The notes below the pieces were generated by a model that was given only the letters and a program-made list of their open reading frames with translations, had not been told where the DNA came from and did not search any database. The position numbers and the translations under genes were made by a program. A DNA stretch of 43,826 nt, taken from assembly GCA_000375685.1 (NCBI GenBank), contig AQVQ01000001.1:1-43826 (forward strand). The letters are read 5' to 3'. This document shows positions 42,304 through 43,826 of the stretch, one piece after another. Origin of the DNA: a crenarchaeote SCGC AAA261-N23. Lineage in GTDB: Archaea; Thermoproteota; Thermoprotei; Gearchaeales; Gearchaeaceae. The stretch's first letter is position 1; every line of letters begins with the position of its first letter.

Positions 42304-43502
42304 ATTTCCTGTTTGCCCATTCCTTTAAAAAGTAAAGCCAAAGGAGAAAATGCGAAAAACATTGTACCTAATATCATGAAACTTGTGTCAGCACCGAAAG
42401 AGCCTGAAATTATTCCTGCAGCAAGCCTTCCAACAAAACCTATTGCCAATATAAAAGAACTCATGAATCCTTGAACTCTTGCAAGCATTTCAGTAGGAGA
42501 AAGTTTTGTGATCAAAGTTAATGTTATAGATGAAAGAAAGCCGAAGAAAAATCCGGCAAAGAAAGAAGAAATGTAGGATAATATAAATAATGGCATAATG
42601 GGCAAAGTAAGAAAGGAAATTCCTATCCCTATCATAGAAAACAAAGAAATTCTTCCAACTTTACCTTTAATCATGCCTAGAACAAATCCTCCTGTTGCTA
42701 AGCCTAAGATTTGCGATATAAAGAAACTGCCTAAATAAACTGAACTGAGACCTTTGAAATAAACTAAAGTTGCATACAATACAGGTGCCATTTCGAAGAT
42801 TACGTCATAAATCAGAATGAATGATAAGACTTGGAAAAGTGTCCTTTCACTTATTATGAATCGCATAGTTTCAATTATAGCAGAAGTCAAACTTTGTTCC
42901 TTTATAAATAAAGATGACTCATCATATTTTATCAACATCAAAGGTATTAATCCTAAACCAAAGATAATAACAAGTAATAAATTTGGGAATACGGGACTAT
43001 AAGTTAGTAAAAAACTCGATAGTCCATATCCTATTGCTTGAAAAATAGTTTGGGAATATATAACTAATGATACGCCTTTTTTATACATACTTTCACTTGT
43101 TAAGAAGATTTTAACCCATGAAGCCCTTATTGCGCTGAGAAAATCAGAAGCGATTGAACTTAAAAAAGTGGCCAAAGCTAGTAAAAATACATCGATTATC
43201 GTATTATTAGCATATATGCTTAATATAACAAGACTTGGTATCATCATTTTGAAAATATTTGCAGTATAGGCGGTTACTTTCTTCTTTCTTGTTTTATCCA
43301 CGATTGCGCTAACAACGATGCTTAAAAAATAGGCAATTAACCCCATGGATGATACGATGCCTAAATAAAAAGAAGAACTTGTTATCAGCAAAGTTATCCA
43401 AGTAATCACAATACCAAAGTAAGAGTCACCAAATCTAGAAATGCTAGTGTTTAAAACCATTAGCTTAAAATTTTTTGGAAGATCCCCTAATATTTTGGGC
43501 AT
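42300..43502 (-). CDS. MFS transporter, MFS_3-like
   Basis: A 400-residue protein with 12 predicted helices. It begins with a cytoplasmic stretch LGDLPKNFKLMVLNTSISRF before helix 1, has SAIVDKTRKKKVTAYTANIF between helices 2 and 3, and FASDFLSAIRASWVKI-type sequence after helix 4. The overall look is that of the MFS_3 efflux group. Substrate unknown. It converges with the other MFS gene and overlaps it by four bases (42300-42303). Confidence 0.83.
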   Translation of the reverse strand: MPKILGDLPKNFKLMVLNTSISRFGDSYFGIVITWITLLITSSSFYLGIVSSMGLIAYFLSIVVSAIVDKTRKKKVTAYTANIFKMMIPSLVILSIYANNTIIDVFLLALATFLSSIASDFLSAIRASWVKIFLTSESMYKKGVSLVIYSQTIFQAIGYGLSSFLLTYSPVFPNLLLVIIFGLGLIPLMLIKYDESSLFIKEQSLTSAIIETMRFIISERTLFQVLSFILIYDVIFEMAPVLYATLVYFKGLSSVYLGSFFISQILGLATGGFVLGMIKGKVGRISLFSMIGIGISFLTLPIMPLFILSYISSFFAGFFFGFLSSITLTLITKLSPTEMLARVQGFMSSFILAIGFVGRLAAGIISGSFGADTSFMILGTMFFAFSPLALLFKGMGKQEI

Positions 43503-43587
43503 TTAAAATATTAAGAAATTAAAGGCTTTTAATTCTAATTTTTTAAAACAAATTAAGAATAAATTCAAGGAAGAATAAATTTCAATT

Positions 43588-43826
43588 GTGAAAAAGCTTT
43601 CAAAGATTATCTTGATTTCATCCATCATCTTATTTTCATTCATCGTAATAAATCTATCTTCAATTGAAATAAATTATAGCAGCCATGGAAATTCGAGTCC
43701 GCCTAAATATACGAACGTTATCTCAACTACAATCACAAATACAACACAGACCAATTCAACACAGGGGAGCTCAGTATTCCTAGTACCAATTATTCCCTAT
43801 TATATAATTCTAATAATTTTCGCTTT
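43588..43826 (+). CDS. Membrane-anchored protein, 5' part only
   Basis: A frame from a GTG at 43588 runs off the window end (79 codons). It has a hydrophobic helix (residues 4-23), a Ser/Thr/Asn-rich external segment of about 40 residues with several Asn-X-Thr sites, then VFLVPIIPYYIILIIFAF, which is a second helix. The layout suggests a membrane protein with a glycosylated linker. No family can be named from this part. The GTG start is the only reasonable one before the first helix. Confidence 0.5.
   Translation, partial: MKKLSKIILISSIILFSFIVINLSSIEINYSSHGNSSPPKYTNVISTTITNTTQTNSTQGSSVFLVPIIPYYIILIIFA

Overview
The window looks like chromosomal DNA of a thermoacidophilic crenarchaeon of the order Sulfolobales. 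The evidence is an AT-rich sequence, many genes whose start codon lies 25-30 bases after a TATA-like box (leaderless transcripts), a fused gamma-alpha 2-oxoacid:ferredoxin oxidoreductase of Sulfolobus type, an archaeal Mre11/Rad50 pair, an AbrB-PhoU protein, an archaeal GHMP shikimate kinase, and IS200/IS605-type remnants that resemble those of Sulfolobus. The genus cannot be told from this stretch. No rRNA, tRNA or CRISPR array was seen.

Layout. At the left edge lie the start of a probable aroK and the 3' remnant of a class-III aminotransferase gene. From about 0.66 to 13.4 kb runs a molybdenum-cofactor and molybdoenzyme region: moeA, mobA, a mocA-like gene, moaD with a DUF998 membrane protein, two unrecognised envelope proteins, a Tfx-family regulator, an MFS transporter, then (minus strand) a formate-dehydrogenase-like enzyme, DUF1641, moaE and a moaC-moaB fusion. 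From 13.9 to 21.6 kb follow a metallophosphoesterase, an anion-type ABC transporter with a duplicated permease and a separate AAA-associated protein, a ZIP metal transporter, a large membrane iron-sulfur protein and a small membrane protein. The stretch 21.6-26.4 kb is gene-poor, full of mobile-element relics, and holds a GNAT protein, a nitroreductase and a broken MFS gene. From 26.4 to 30 kb are rad50 and mre11. From 30 to 34.2 kb are an unrecognised ORF with a GC-rich promoter, an LLM oxidoreductase, a 28-residue Lys/Glu peptide, a tnpB relic and an MFS gene. The rest (34.2-43.8 kb) holds an FMN-binding protein, an EamA transporter, the 2-oxoacid:ferredoxin oxidoreductase, AbrB-PhoU, an ABC exporter, two MFS genes and a truncated membrane protein.

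How it works together. The Moa/Mob/Moe genes would make the bis-pterin cofactor for the FdhF-like enzyme; DUF1641 is its usual small partner, and the membrane iron-sulfur protein at 18.9-20.9 kb is a plausible but unproven quinone-side partner. Tfx was described in a methanogen as a DNA-binding regulator of a molybdenum enzyme operon, so its place here is suggestive. moaA, fdhD, moeB and a molybdate importer are not in the window.

The most unusual signal is a family of about 345-base elements: eight loci plus three micro-copies of 35-41 bases. They have IS608-like boundaries (TTAC at one side, TCAG/TCAA at the other), several hairpins and no transposase gene. They look like transposase-less IS200/IS605 derivatives that keep the region where TnpB guide RNAs (omega/reRNA) are encoded. 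A second signal is a TATA box shared by tfx and a 51-codon ORF that overlaps the MFS start by ATGA.
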